Origin: Streptomyces narbonensis
GTDB taxonomy: Bacteria > Actinomycetota > Actinomycetes > Streptomycetales > Streptomycetaceae
DNA: 64,000 nucleotides
Direction: 5' to 3'
Assembly: GCF_014649015.1 (NCBI RefSeq)
Contig: NZ_BMSF01000003.1
Location: forward strand, 372,001 to 436,000
Notes under the pieces: model-generated
The model's input: the letters and a program-made list of their open reading frames with translations, nothing else
Told to the model about the DNA's origin: nothing
The model's database searches: none
Position numbers and translations under genes: made by a program
Part shown: positions 42,317 through 50,264 of the stretch, in pieces
Numbering within the stretch: the stretch's first letter is position 1
How the letters are laid out: each line of letters opens with the position of its first letter

Positions 42317-43519
42317 GTGGAACTGACTCTGCTCGGCACCGGTGCCCCCCTCGGGCTCCCCCGCCCCGAATGCCCCTGCGCCGTCTGCGCGCTCTCCCGC
42401 GGGACCCGTGTCCGGGCCGCGACCGCGCTGCTCGTGGACGGGGCCCTGCTGCTCGATCTCACCCCCGGGGCCGCGCTCGCCGCGGCCCGTTCGGGCCACT
42501 CGCTCGTGGGCGTGCGACAGGTGCTGCTCACGCATCCGCACGACGGTCCCGCCGTGGAGGTGCCGGCCGGGCTCCCGACGGCGGGCCGGGTGCCGGACGG
42601 CAGGGAGTTGACGCTGATCAGCGGGCACCGGGTGCGGGCGGTGCCGATGGACTCCCCCGGTACGGGGTACGAGGTGACCTCCCCGGACGGAGAGCGGCTG
42701 CTCTACCTGCCGCCGGGCGGGGCTCCGGCGGGGCTTTCGGAGGACCACGCCCTGCCGTACGACATGGTCGTCGCCGATGTGACGGGCCGTCCGGACGGGA
42801 TCGCGCGGCTGCGGGCGACCGGGGCGGTCGGCGCGGCCACCGAGGTGATCGCCGTCCACCTGGACCACGACGTGCCGACGGGGGCCGCACTGGACCGGCG
42901 GCTCGCGGCGGCGGGCGCGCGGGCGGTGACCGACGGGACGACGCTGTACGTCGGCGACTACCACGAGGTGCCGGAGGTGCCCCGGCGGACGCTGGTGACC
43001 GGCGGGGCCCGGTCGGGGAAGTCCGTGGAGGCCGAGCGGCGCCTGGAGACCTTCCCCGAGGTGCTGTACGTGGCGACGGGCGGGACCCGGGAGGGCGATC
43101 CGGACTGGGCGGAGCGGGTGGGGCTGCACCGGGAGCGGCGGCCGGGTGCGTGGCGTACCGCCGAGACCTGTGAGCTCGTACCGCTGCTCGCCGAGGACGG
43201 TCCGGCGCTCCTCATCGACTGTCTGTCGCTGTGGCTGACGGACGCCATGGACCGGGTGGGCGCCTGGGACGACGAGAAGTGGGCGGACGGTGGCCAGGCG
43301 GCGCTCCGGGAGCGGACGGCCGAGCTGGTCGCGGCGGTGCGGGCGACGCGCCGCACGGTCGTGGCGGTGACGAACGAGACGGGCTCGGGGGTCGTGCCGG
43401 GCACGGCGTCGGGGCGGCGGTTCCGGGACGAGCTGGGCCGGCTGAACGCGGCCTTCGCCGAGGAGTGCGAAGAGGTCCTCCTCGTGGTCGCAGGACAGGC
43501 GCTGGTGCTGCGCGGGTAG
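42317..43519 (+). CDS. cobU: Adenosylcobinamide kinase/guanylyltransferase (CobU) fused to an MBL-like domain
   Basis: This 400-aa protein has two domains. Residues 1 to about 230 are metallo-beta-lactamase-like (VELTLLGTGAPLGLPRPECP, CAVC, VLLTHPHDGPAVEV, GDYHEVPE), with a reduced metal motif (THPHDGP in place of HxHxDH). Residues about 230-400 are CobU: P-loop VTGGARSGKSVEAERR, YVATGGTREGDPDW, LLIDCLSLWLT, TNETGSGVVPG. CobU phosphorylates adenosylcobinamide and adds GMP in late B12 synthesis. GTG 42317 has GGGAGG upstream. It is followed by cobT, and cobS lies at 48014. Confidence 0.92.
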   Translation: MELTLLGTGAPLGLPRPECPCAVCALSRGTRVRAATALLVDGALLLDLTPGAALAAARSGHSLVGVRQVLLTHPHDGPAVEVPAGLPTAGRVPDGRELTLISGHRVRAVPMDSPGTGYEVTSPDGERLLYLPPGGAPAGLSEDHALPYDMVVADVTGRPDGIARLRATGAVGAATEVIAVHLDHDVPTGAALDRRLAAAGARAVTDGTTLYVGDYHEVPEVPRRTLVTGGARSGKSVEAERRLETFPEVLYVATGGTREGDPDWAERVGLHRERRPGAWRTAETCELVPLLAEDGPALLIDCLSLWLTDAMDRVGAWDDEKWADGGQAALRERTAELVAAVRATRRTVVAVTNETGSGVVPGTASGRRFRDELGRLNAAFAEECEEVLLVVAGQALVLRG

Positions 43520-43565
43520 GGTGCCAACACCGATGGCCCTCGCTGATTGTCACAAGGCGGAACCC

Positions 43566-44660
43566 GTGAACCTGGACGACTTCTCCGATCTGATCGAGCG
43601 CCCCGACGGGGGGATCCGGCGGGACGCCGAGGAGCGGCGCGAGCGGCTGACCGTGCCGCCCGGCGCGCTCGGCCGGCTCGACGAGCTCGGCGAGTGGCTC
43701 TCGGCCGCGCAGGCCTCGGTCAAGGTGCGGGCGATCGAGCAGCCGAAGGTGCTGCTCTTCGCGGGCGACCACGGGGTGGCCTCGCTGGACGTGTCGGGCC
43801 GCGCGCCCGGCTCCGCGCACGAGCTGGTGCGCGCGGTCCTGGACGGGGCGAGCCCGGTCGCCGTCCTGGCCCGCTCGATGAGCGTGCCCGTACGGGTCGT
43901 GGACGCGGGCCTGGACTGCGAGCCGGAGCTGCTGCCCGCCGAGGTGGTCCGCCACCGGGTGCGGCGGGGCAGCGGCCGGATCGACGTGGAGAACGCGCTG
44001 ACGGTCGAGGAGACCGAGGCGGCGGTCCGGCTCGGCATCGCGATCGCCGACGAGGAGGCGGACTCGGGCACCGATCTGGTGGTGCTCGGGGACCTGAGCG
44101 TGGGCGGTACGACCCCGGCGTCGACGCTGATCGCGGCGCTGTGCGGGACGGACGCCTCCGTGGTGACGGGCCGGGGCGGCGCCGGGATCGACGACCTGGC
44201 GTGGATGCGCAAGTGCGCGGCGGTCCGGGACGCGCTGCGGCGGGCCCGGCCGGTCCTCGGCGACCAGCTTGAGCTGCTCGCGGCGGTGGGCGGCGCGGAC
44301 CTCGCGGCGATGACGGGCTTCCTGCTGCAGGCCTCGGTGCGGCGGATGCCGGTGATCCTGGACGGTGTGGTGGGTGCGGCCTGCGCGCTGGTGGCGCAGC
44401 GGGCGGCGTTCCGCGCGCCGGACTGGTGGCTGGCAGGGCAGGTGAGCGGGGAGCCGGCGCAGGCGAAGGCACTGGACCGGATGGCGCTCAACCCTCTGCT
44501 CGACCACGGCGTCCATGTGGGTGAGGGAACCGGGGCATTGCTCGCGCTTCCCCTCGTCCAGGCCGCGGCGGCCTTCGCCGCGGAGCTGCCCGAGCGCCCG
44601 GATCCGACCAGTCCGGAGGCCGGGGCGGCTCCGGAGGCCGAGACCGCGCCACAGGTCTGA
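43566..44660 (+). CDS. cobT: Nicotinate-nucleotide-dimethylbenzimidazole phosphoribosyltransferase
   Basis: This 364-aa enzyme makes alpha-ribazole phosphate for the lower ligand of cobalamin. Visible motifs are PPGALGRLDELGEWL, VLLFAGDHGVASLDVS, LGDLSVGGTTPASTLIAA, VVTGRGGAGIDD and the C-terminal HVGEGTGALLALPLVQAA with the catalytic Glu. The GTG at 43566 is used; an ATG at 43533 in frame is possible. It lies 46 bases after cobU in the same direction. No cobalamin riboswitch was recognised upstream of the pair. Confidence 0.95.
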   Translation: MNLDDFSDLIERPDGGIRRDAEERRERLTVPPGALGRLDELGEWLSAAQASVKVRAIEQPKVLLFAGDHGVASLDVSGRAPGSAHELVRAVLDGASPVAVLARSMSVPVRVVDAGLDCEPELLPAEVVRHRVRRGSGRIDVENALTVEETEAAVRLGIAIADEEADSGTDLVVLGDLSVGGTTPASTLIAALCGTDASVVTGRGGAGIDDLAWMRKCAAVRDALRRARPVLGDQLELLAAVGGADLAAMTGFLLQASVRRMPVILDGVVGAACALVAQRAAFRAPDWWLAGQVSGEPAQAKALDRMALNPLLDHGVHVGEGTGALLALPLVQAAAAFAAELPERPDPTSPEAGAAPEAETAPQV

Positions 44661-44771
44661 CGGGGAGAAGCGGGAAAGACGGATCGTCGACTCCGGGGCG
44701 GTCACGCGCGACGCGCGTGGCCGCCTCCGGCGTCTCCGCAGGAGAAGCGATGCCCCATATGATCGCTTTTC

Positions 44772-46535
44772 ATGGGAGAGGTCCGTTTGTCCGCCGAAGC
44801 AGCGCCCCGAGGCTCCACCGTCCGTTCGCGGCGCAGCGCCGCGTTCGCCGTCTGGTACCTGCGCGTCGTCACGTTCATCAACTTCCTGAGCGCCGTCTGG
44901 GTCTCCTTCGGACAGGACCTGCGCCGCCACAACGAGGACAACTACTTCACCCCGTACATGCTCACCGCCGGCTTCGCCTCGGGCGTCTTCACGCTCTTCC
45001 TGGCGATCACCATGCGCCGCCGCAAGCGGGCAGCCTGGATCCTCAACATGGTCCTCGCCGGGCTCTTCCTGCTGCTCTTCGCCGTCGTGATGGTCTTCCC
45101 GGAGATCCGGCAGCACGCCCAGAACTGGATCTCGCTCGCGCTGACCGCCGCCTTCGTCCTGGCGCTGCTGCTCGGCCGCAAGGAGTTCTACGCGAAGGGC
45201 GACCGCTCCAACCCGCTGCTCGCCGCGATCGTCGCGGTCGGCGGACTGCTCGTCACCTCGCTGATCGCCGCCGTCCTGGTCACCGTCACCAACACCTCCA
45301 CCGCCCCCTCCACCTTCCTGGAGCGCTGGCGGTACGGCCTGATGCGGCTGGTGACGCTGGCCTCCGACGACTCGCGCTTCGCCGGCATCACCACCCCCGG
45401 CTGGGTGGACGTCACCATCAACGTCCTCTCCACGCTGCTGCTCTTCGCGGTGCTCTTCGCCGCCTTCCGGGCCCGGCGGGCCGTCGACCCGCTGACCGAG
45501 GAGGACGAGGAGCGGCTGCGGGCCCTCCTCGACAAGCAGGGGGACCGGGACTCGCTCGGCTACTTCGCGCTGCGCCGCGAGAAGAGCGTCGTGTGGTCGC
45601 CGAGCGAGAAGGCCGCCATCGCCTACCGGGTGGTCGGCGGGGTATCGCTCGCCTCCGGTGACCCGATCGGCGACCCCGAGGCCTGGCCCGGCGCGATCGA
45701 GCCCTGGCTGGCGGAGGCGCGCGAGCACGGCTGGATCCCGGCCGTGATGGGCGCGAGCGAGGAGGCCGGGGTCATCTACGCCCGGCACGGTCTCGACGCC
45801 CTGGAGCTGGGCGACGAGGCGATCGTCGAGACCGACGAGTTCACCCTGGACGGGCGCGCGATGCGGACGGTCCGGCAGGCCTTCAACCGGGTGAAGCGGG
45901 CCGGTTACGAGGTCCGCATCCGGCGCCACGAGGACATCCCGGCCCCGGAGATGGACGAGCTGCTCCGCAAGGCGGACGACTGGCGGGACGGAGCCACCGA
46001 GCGCGGCTTCTCGATGGCGCTCGGGCGGCTCGGGGACCCGCGGGACGGGCGCTGCGTGATGCTGGAGTGCACCGACGGTCAGGGTGAGCTGCGGGCGGTG
46101 CTCTCCTTCGTGCCCTGGGGGCCGAAGGGCCTCTCGCTCGACCTGATGCGCCGTGACCGGGACTCCGAGAACGGCCTGATGGAGTTCATGGTGATCGAGC
46201 TGCTCCAGCGCGCGAAGGAGATCGGGATCACCCAGGTCTCGCTGAACTTCGCGATGTTCCGCTCCGTCTTCGAACGTGGCTCGAAGCTCGGGGCGGGACC
46301 CGTGCTGCGCATGTGGCGTTCACTGCTCAGCTTCTTCTCCCGCTGGTGGCAGATCGAGTCGCTGTACCGCGCCAACGCCAAGTACCGACCGATCTGGGAG
46401 CCCCGATTCATGCTCTTCGAGAAGAGCGCCGACCTGCTGCGCATCGGCCTCGCCGCCGGCCGGGCCGAGGGGTTCCTCGAAGCCCCGGGTCTGCCGAAGT
46501 GGCTGCACCGCAAGCACCTGGAGAGCGGGCGTTGA
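44772..46535 (+). CDS. Membrane-anchored aminoacyl-phosphatidylglycerol transferase-like protein (DUF2156)
   Basis: This 587-aa protein has about six N-terminal membrane helices (residues 25-240) and a C-terminal DUF2156/GNAT-like domain with VVGGVSLASGDPIGDPEAWP, VMGASEEAGVIYARHGLDAL and GFSMALGRLGDPRDGRCVM. This is the MprF/LysX catalytic fold, which transfers an amino acid from charged tRNA to phosphatidylglycerol or a related acceptor. ATG 44772 follows GGAG-type sequence. The stop overlaps the next gene (TTGA). The acceptor and amino acid are unknown. Confidence 0.88.
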   Translation: MGEVRLSAEAAPRGSTVRSRRSAAFAVWYLRVVTFINFLSAVWVSFGQDLRRHNEDNYFTPYMLTAGFASGVFTLFLAITMRRRKRAAWILNMVLAGLFLLLFAVVMVFPEIRQHAQNWISLALTAAFVLALLLGRKEFYAKGDRSNPLLAAIVAVGGLLVTSLIAAVLVTVTNTSTAPSTFLERWRYGLMRLVTLASDDSRFAGITTPGWVDVTINVLSTLLLFAVLFAAFRARRAVDPLTEEDEERLRALLDKQGDRDSLGYFALRREKSVVWSPSEKAAIAYRVVGGVSLASGDPIGDPEAWPGAIEPWLAEAREHGWIPAVMGASEEAGVIYARHGLDALELGDEAIVETDEFTLDGRAMRTVRQAFNRVKRAGYEVRIRRHEDIPAPEMDELLRKADDWRDGATERGFSMALGRLGDPRDGRCVMLECTDGQGELRAVLSFVPWGPKGLSLDLMRRDRDSENGLMEFMVIELLQRAKEIGITQVSLNFAMFRSVFERGSKLGAGPVLRMWRSLLSFFSRWWQIESLYRANAKYRPIWEPRFMLFEKSADLLRIGLAAGRAEGFLEAPGLPKWLHRKHLESGR

Positions 46536-47242
46536 GCGGGTCCGTCACGCGTTTCGCACGCCGCGAGTGGGGGCCGCTGTTCGGCACCGTGCGGGCGGCG
46601 CTCGTCACCCGGGGATGGAACGCGGTCCCGATGACGCTGGCCGCCGTCTGTCTGACGGCCCTCTTCCAGCTCGTTCAGAACCAGGACTGGGGGTATCAGC
46701 CGGTCCAGAACATCGGTTCCGTACGGGCCGAGGACCCGCTGTGGGCGTCTCTGCTGCGGACCCCGCTCTCGCTCTTCGTCCCGGCGCTCGACCTGCCCGT
46801 GTGGGGTGCGCTGGCCCAGGTGCTGCTGGTGTTCGGGATCGCCGAGATCTGTCTCGGACGGTGGCGGACGCTCGGCGTGGCCTATCTGGCCACGCTCTGC
46901 GGCACGCTGTACGCGCGCGTGGGCATCGCCCTCGGGCCGGGCACCCCCTTCGGTCTCCCGGCCTCCGACGCTCAGGTGGTCGACACCGGCCCTTCGGCGG
47001 CCGTGGTGGGCCTCGCCGTCTACGTCTGCTGGCGCTACCGGGCGTGGTGGACGGGCGGCGCGGTGGTCCTGGCCATGGTCGTCGAGGTGATCGTCAAGCC
47101 GAACCTGGCGGGCAAGGAGCACCTGGCGGCCATCGCGGGCGTACTCGTCCTCATCGCCGTCCAGGCCTGGCGCGAACGCGGTCAGGAGGACGCCGAGCCC
47201 CGGCCCGGCACCCGCTCCTGGAAGCCGCCGATCAGGTCCTGA
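46532..47242 (+). CDS. Rhomboid-like polytopic membrane protein
   Basis: This 236-aa protein has about six membrane helices, including LPVWGALAQVLLVFGIAEICLG and GVAYLATLCGTLYARVGIALG. The order and a GPSAAVVGLAVYVCWRYRAWW segment resemble rhomboids, with Ser in the active-helix position, but a typical catalytic His is not obvious. It may be a rhomboid pseudoprotease. The TTG start at 46532 overlaps the preceding stop (TTGA), so it is probably translated together with the DUF2156 protein. The 3' end overlaps the convergent gene by 61 bases. Confidence 0.7.
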   Translation: MSGSVTRFARREWGPLFGTVRAALVTRGWNAVPMTLAAVCLTALFQLVQNQDWGYQPVQNIGSVRAEDPLWASLLRTPLSLFVPALDLPVWGALAQVLLVFGIAEICLGRWRTLGVAYLATLCGTLYARVGIALGPGTPFGLPASDAQVVDTGPSAAVVGLAVYVCWRYRAWWTGGAVVLAMVVEVIVKPNLAGKEHLAAIAGVLVLIAVQAWRERGQEDAEPRPGTRSWKPPIRS

Positions 47243-47946
47243 AGACGGCGCCGCACCTTGTTCCATCGCCTGTCGTGGCGGTACGTGCGGATGCGGGAGC
47301 GGGCGCGGGCCTTGTATCTGCGCCGGTAGAAGTGCTTGGACCACCAGGAGCCGGGGCGGGCCAGCCGGACGGCGCCGACGATCGCCACGAAGGGGATCAG
47401 GGTCCCGAGGACGGCCATCCGGAACTTCCCCTTCACCAGTGCGACGAGGATGAAGAGGAAGTTCACCGCCAGGGTGAGGAGGAAGGTGCCACGGTTCTGG
47501 CGCTCCTCCGCCGTCATGTCGTTGACGCCCAGCGGTGAGAAGCCGCTGAGCGTGAGCCCCACGAGTGCCGCGGTGAGGACGACCACCTCGACGCTCTTGC
47601 GGCCCTGGTCCGTCCAGTACACGTCGTCGAGATGGAGGATCAGCGCGAACTCGTCGAGGACGAGCCCCGCGCCGATCCCGAAGACGACGGCGAAGACGCA
47701 CGCGCCCACACCGTGCCGGTCGCTGGCCACCGCGCCGAACCCGCCGAGGACGGTGAGGACGACGCCGGGCACGACGTGATGGATGTGGAGGCCTCCGGAG
47801 GAGACGTTCCCGAAGGGACCCTTCCCCGCCCGGATCAGCCGGGTGACGGTGCGCGTGACCAGGAATGTCAGGACGAAGGAGGTCAGAGCGAGCAGCATCG
47901 GGAGCTTGCCCGGCTCGACGATGTTGCGGGAGAACCAGTGACCCAT
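47182..47946 (-). CDS. Integral membrane protein with HIHH and DEFALILHLDD motifs
   Basis: This 254-aa protein has about six membrane helices and a basic C-tail (KARARSRIRTYRHDRRWNK). Two polar motifs lie at helix edges: GGLHIHHVVPGVVL (about residue 52) and LDEFALILHLDDVYWTDQG (about 97). They could form a metal or catalytic site within the membrane. The start is ATG 47946; the earlier in-frame codons lack conservation. It is divergent from cobS by 67 bases. No family name is recognised. Confidence 0.75.
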   Translation of the reverse strand: MGHWFSRNIVEPGKLPMLLALTSFVLTFLVTRTVTRLIRAGKGPFGNVSSGGLHIHHVVPGVVLTVLGGFGAVASDRHGVGACVFAVVFGIGAGLVLDEFALILHLDDVYWTDQGRKSVEVVVLTAALVGLTLSGFSPLGVNDMTAEERQNRGTFLLTLAVNFLFILVALVKGKFRMAVLGTLIPFVAIVGAVRLARPGSWWSKHFYRRRYKARARSRIRTYRHDRRWNKVRRRLQDLIGGFQERVPGRGSASS

Positions 47947-48013
47947 GCCACCCCGTTCCGATTTGCGTGATATGCGCAATCTACCGTCCGGAGGCGGCGA
48001 TTACCCTGCCCGG

Positions 48014-48778
48014 ATGGACGGCCTGCGTTTCGCCTTCGGCACCCTCACGGTGTTCCCCGCCCGCATCACCCGCTGGGACCGGGACGCGGCGCGCGCCGGC
48101 ATGCTCTGCGCCCCCGTGGCCGGACTGGTCGTCGGAGTCTGTTCCGCCGCGCTCGGCGGGACGTTCCTGCAGCTCGGGTCGGGCCCGCTGCTGGCGGCCG
48201 TGGCCGCCACCGCCGTCCCCGCCGTGCTGACCCGCGGCCTCCACCTCGACGGCCTCGCCGACACCGCCGACGGACTCGGCAGCGCCAAGCCCGCCGAGGA
48301 CGCGCTGCGCATCATGAAGCAGTCGGACATCGGGCCGTTCGGCGTCATCACGATCGTCCTCGTCCTGCTCGCCCAGGTCGCCGCCCTCACCCGGCTGTAC
48401 GACGAGGGCTGGGCGCACGGCACGGTCGCCGCCGTCCTCGCCGCGACCGTCGCCCGCCTCGCCCTCACCCACGCCTCCCGCCACGGCGTCCCCGCGGCCC
48501 GCCCCGAGGGCCTCGGCGCGATCGTCGCGGAGACGGTCCCGGTCCGCTCCGCGACCCTCTCGACCGCCCTCGTCCTGGTGGCGTGCGCGGCGGCGGGCCT
48601 GCTCTCCTCCCCGCTCGACGCGGTACGGAACGTCCTGGCGGCCGGCGCCGCCCTGTGCGCGGCGGCGCTGCTGCTCCGCCGGTGCGCACGGCGCTTCGGC
48701 GGGGTGACGGGGGACGTGTTCGGCGCGCTGGAGGAGACGGCGGCAACGGTGGCGCTGATCGCGCTGACCCTGGGGTGA
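48014..48778 (+). CDS. cobS: Adenosylcobinamide-GDP ribazoletransferase (cobalamin synthase)
   Basis: This 254-aa polytopic membrane enzyme joins adenosylcobinamide-GDP and alpha-ribazole (the product of CobT after dephosphorylation) in the last step of B12 nucleotide-loop assembly. The signature GLHLDGLADTADGLG is near residue 78, followed by RIMKQSDIGPFGVI. GGVTGDVFGALEETAATVALI is near the C-terminus. The ATG at 48014 starts MDGLRFAFGTLTVFPAR, matching the family start. It is separated from cobU-cobT by three membrane-protein genes. Confidence 0.95.
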   Translation: MDGLRFAFGTLTVFPARITRWDRDAARAGMLCAPVAGLVVGVCSAALGGTFLQLGSGPLLAAVAATAVPAVLTRGLHLDGLADTADGLGSAKPAEDALRIMKQSDIGPFGVITIVLVLLAQVAALTRLYDEGWAHGTVAAVLAATVARLALTHASRHGVPAARPEGLGAIVAETVPVRSATLSTALVLVACAAAGLLSSPLDAVRNVLAAGAALCAAALLLRRCARRFGGVTGDVFGALEETAATVALIALTLG

Positions 48779-48820
48779 GCCGAGCGCCGCGGGCCCGGGC
48801 GACCCCGGCGTCGAAGGCTC

Positions 48821-49630
48821 CTAACAGGGCTTGCGCCAGACGCCGAGCTCGTACTTCTTCAGCATCGAGCTGAGGCCCAGCTTCCGCGCCTGGGGGCAGA
48901 ACTCTCTGGTTTCCAGCTCGTACTCGACGTGGAAGACAGCCTTGCCGGCCGCCACGAACGGGGCCAGGCGGCCGCACTCGTCGTACTCGGCGCACTGTTC
49001 GTTGACCGCGAAGTCGAAGTCCGGGAGCAGCCGGGGGATCTGGTCCAGGTCGTTCTTGAGGCCCACCGCGAGGCCCCGGTCGTGGGCCAGGCGGGCGATG
49101 AGGCGGTTGTAGCGCAGCTGGTCGGCGGCGGTGAGCGGAAAGCCGGTGCGGTTGCGGTAGCCGTCCATGTTGTCGGGCTCGACGGCGTCGAAGCCCTTGT
49201 CCCGGCACATGTCGAGCCGCTTCGCCATGAGGGGTTCGAGGACGTCGGTGCGTCGGATGTCGAGCCAGCGCTCGCCCTCCCAGCCGTTGCCCGCGCCGAG
49301 GACGGACTTCGGGAAGCGGTCGGCGTCCGGGCGGAAGTCCTCCCAGGCGCCGGTGGAGAGGTAGCAGATGACCTTGCGGCCGCGGGCGTGCAGGTCCTTC
49401 ACCGTGGACGCCGGGTGGTCGAAGCCGTCGATGTCGTACACCGGGACGTCGACCGTCGGGTCGAGCCGGCCGCTGAGCTGCCACTGCCAGGCCAGGCCGG
49501 GCTTCGGCCGCCAGCGGTCCTCCGGCGAGGGTTTCGGGTCGGGGGTCGGCCCGGGGCCCGGTCCCGGGGCCGTCGTACAGGCCGTGGCCAGCAGCAACAG
49601 CCCTGCGAGCAGGGGCAGCAGACGTCTCAT
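48821..49630 (-). CDS. GH114-type endo-alpha-1,4-polygalactosaminidase lipoprotein
   Basis: This 269-aa protein has a lipobox (LLATACTT, Cys about 18), a Pro/Gly-rich spacer (PGPGPGPTPDPKPSPED) and a GH114/TM1410 beta/alpha barrel: VPVYDIDGFDHP, RKVICYLSTGAWEDFRPD, FDAVEPDNMDGYRNRTGFP (acidic catalytic residues), LAVGLKNDLDQIP and VNEQCAEYDECG (second acid). The family cleaves alpha-1,4-galactosamine polymers (Ega3 of Aspergillus). It is the last gene of a five-gene exopolysaccharide operon; its start overlaps the stop of the spherulin-4 gene (49627). It is anchored outside the membrane. Confidence 0.88.
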   Translation of the reverse strand: MRRLLPLLAGLLLLATACTTAPGPGPGPTPDPKPSPEDRWRPKPGLAWQWQLSGRLDPTVDVPVYDIDGFDHPASTVKDLHARGRKVICYLSTGAWEDFRPDADRFPKSVLGAGNGWEGERWLDIRRTDVLEPLMAKRLDMCRDKGFDAVEPDNMDGYRNRTGFPLTAADQLRYNRLIARLAHDRGLAVGLKNDLDQIPRLLPDFDFAVNEQCAEYDECGRLAPFVAAGKAVFHVEYELETREFCPQARKLGLSSMLKKYELGVWRKPC

Positions 49631-50250
49631 CGGGCGGGCTCCAGGAGGTGCGGCATGGTGCCCCAGGGGTGGGCGCCCGCGCCGGGGACGGCGCAGTGCA
49701 CCGGCGTGGCGGGACGCACCCCGGGCGGGGCGGCGTAGACGAGGTGGCAGTAGTGCGGGGCAACCGGCAGGTCGAGCGTCCGGTACGTGTCCCAGGGGCC
49801 CTCGAAGGTGACGAGGAGGTCGGCGAACTCCCCGTACCCCGGGTCCGGGTGGGCCCCGTGGTTGAGGACGAGGGTCGCGGCCCCGGCGGCCCGGGCCGCG
49901 ACGGCGATCCGCCGGTAGTGGGCGAGGCCGCCGGGCGCGGTCGTCACCTGGTCGAGGAAGCTCCCGTCGGCGCCGTACCAGTCACGGTGCCGGAGCAGGT
50001 CGGTGACGACCTCGGCGTGCGGGCGGCGGCCGTAGGCGGTGTCCGCGTACCCGAGGACACGGACACCGGCCTCCCGCAGCCGCGCGGACACCTCGGCGAA
50101 GGCCGGGTCGGGTGCCCGGCCCGCGCCGCTCGCCGGGTTGAGGACGACGCCGTACAGGGTGGGCGCGGCGGCGACGAGGGCCGACCAGGCCTCGGGGCGG
50201 TCGGCGGGGTGCTCGTAGTACGGCACCAGGAGGGACGGTGTCACGGTCAT
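49627..50250 (-). CDS. Spherulin-4 family protein (GH135/Sph3-like)
   Basis: This 207-aa barrel protein begins MTVTPSLLVPYYEHPADRPE and carries VVLNPASGAG, VLGYADTAYGRRPHAEVVTD, WYGADGSFLDQV and LLVTFEGPWDTY. These are the conserved blocks of the Spherulin_4 family, in which Aspergillus Sph3 (GH135) hydrolyses galactosaminogalactan. The Asp in FLDQ is a likely active-site residue. No signal peptide or membrane helix is visible after ATG 50250, unlike its enzyme partners. Its stop overlaps the GH114 gene start by 4 bases. Confidence 0.85.
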   Translation of the reverse strand: MTVTPSLLVPYYEHPADRPEAWSALVAAAPTLYGVVLNPASGAGRAPDPAFAEVSARLREAGVRVLGYADTAYGRRPHAEVVTDLLRHRDWYGADGSFLDQVTTAPGGLAHYRRIAVAARAAGAATLVLNHGAHPDPGYGEFADLLVTFEGPWDTYRTLDLPVAPHYCHLVYAAPPGVRPATPVHCAVPGAGAHPWGTMPHLLEPAR

Positions 50251-50264
50251 CCCCAGGACACCCC

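Noticed and set aside
42019..48778. Cobalamin (AdoCbl) riboswitch near cobU, cobT or cobS
   Set aside because: I looked for the B12-box (GCCACTG-type) blocks upstream of 42317, 43566 and 48014 and saw none.
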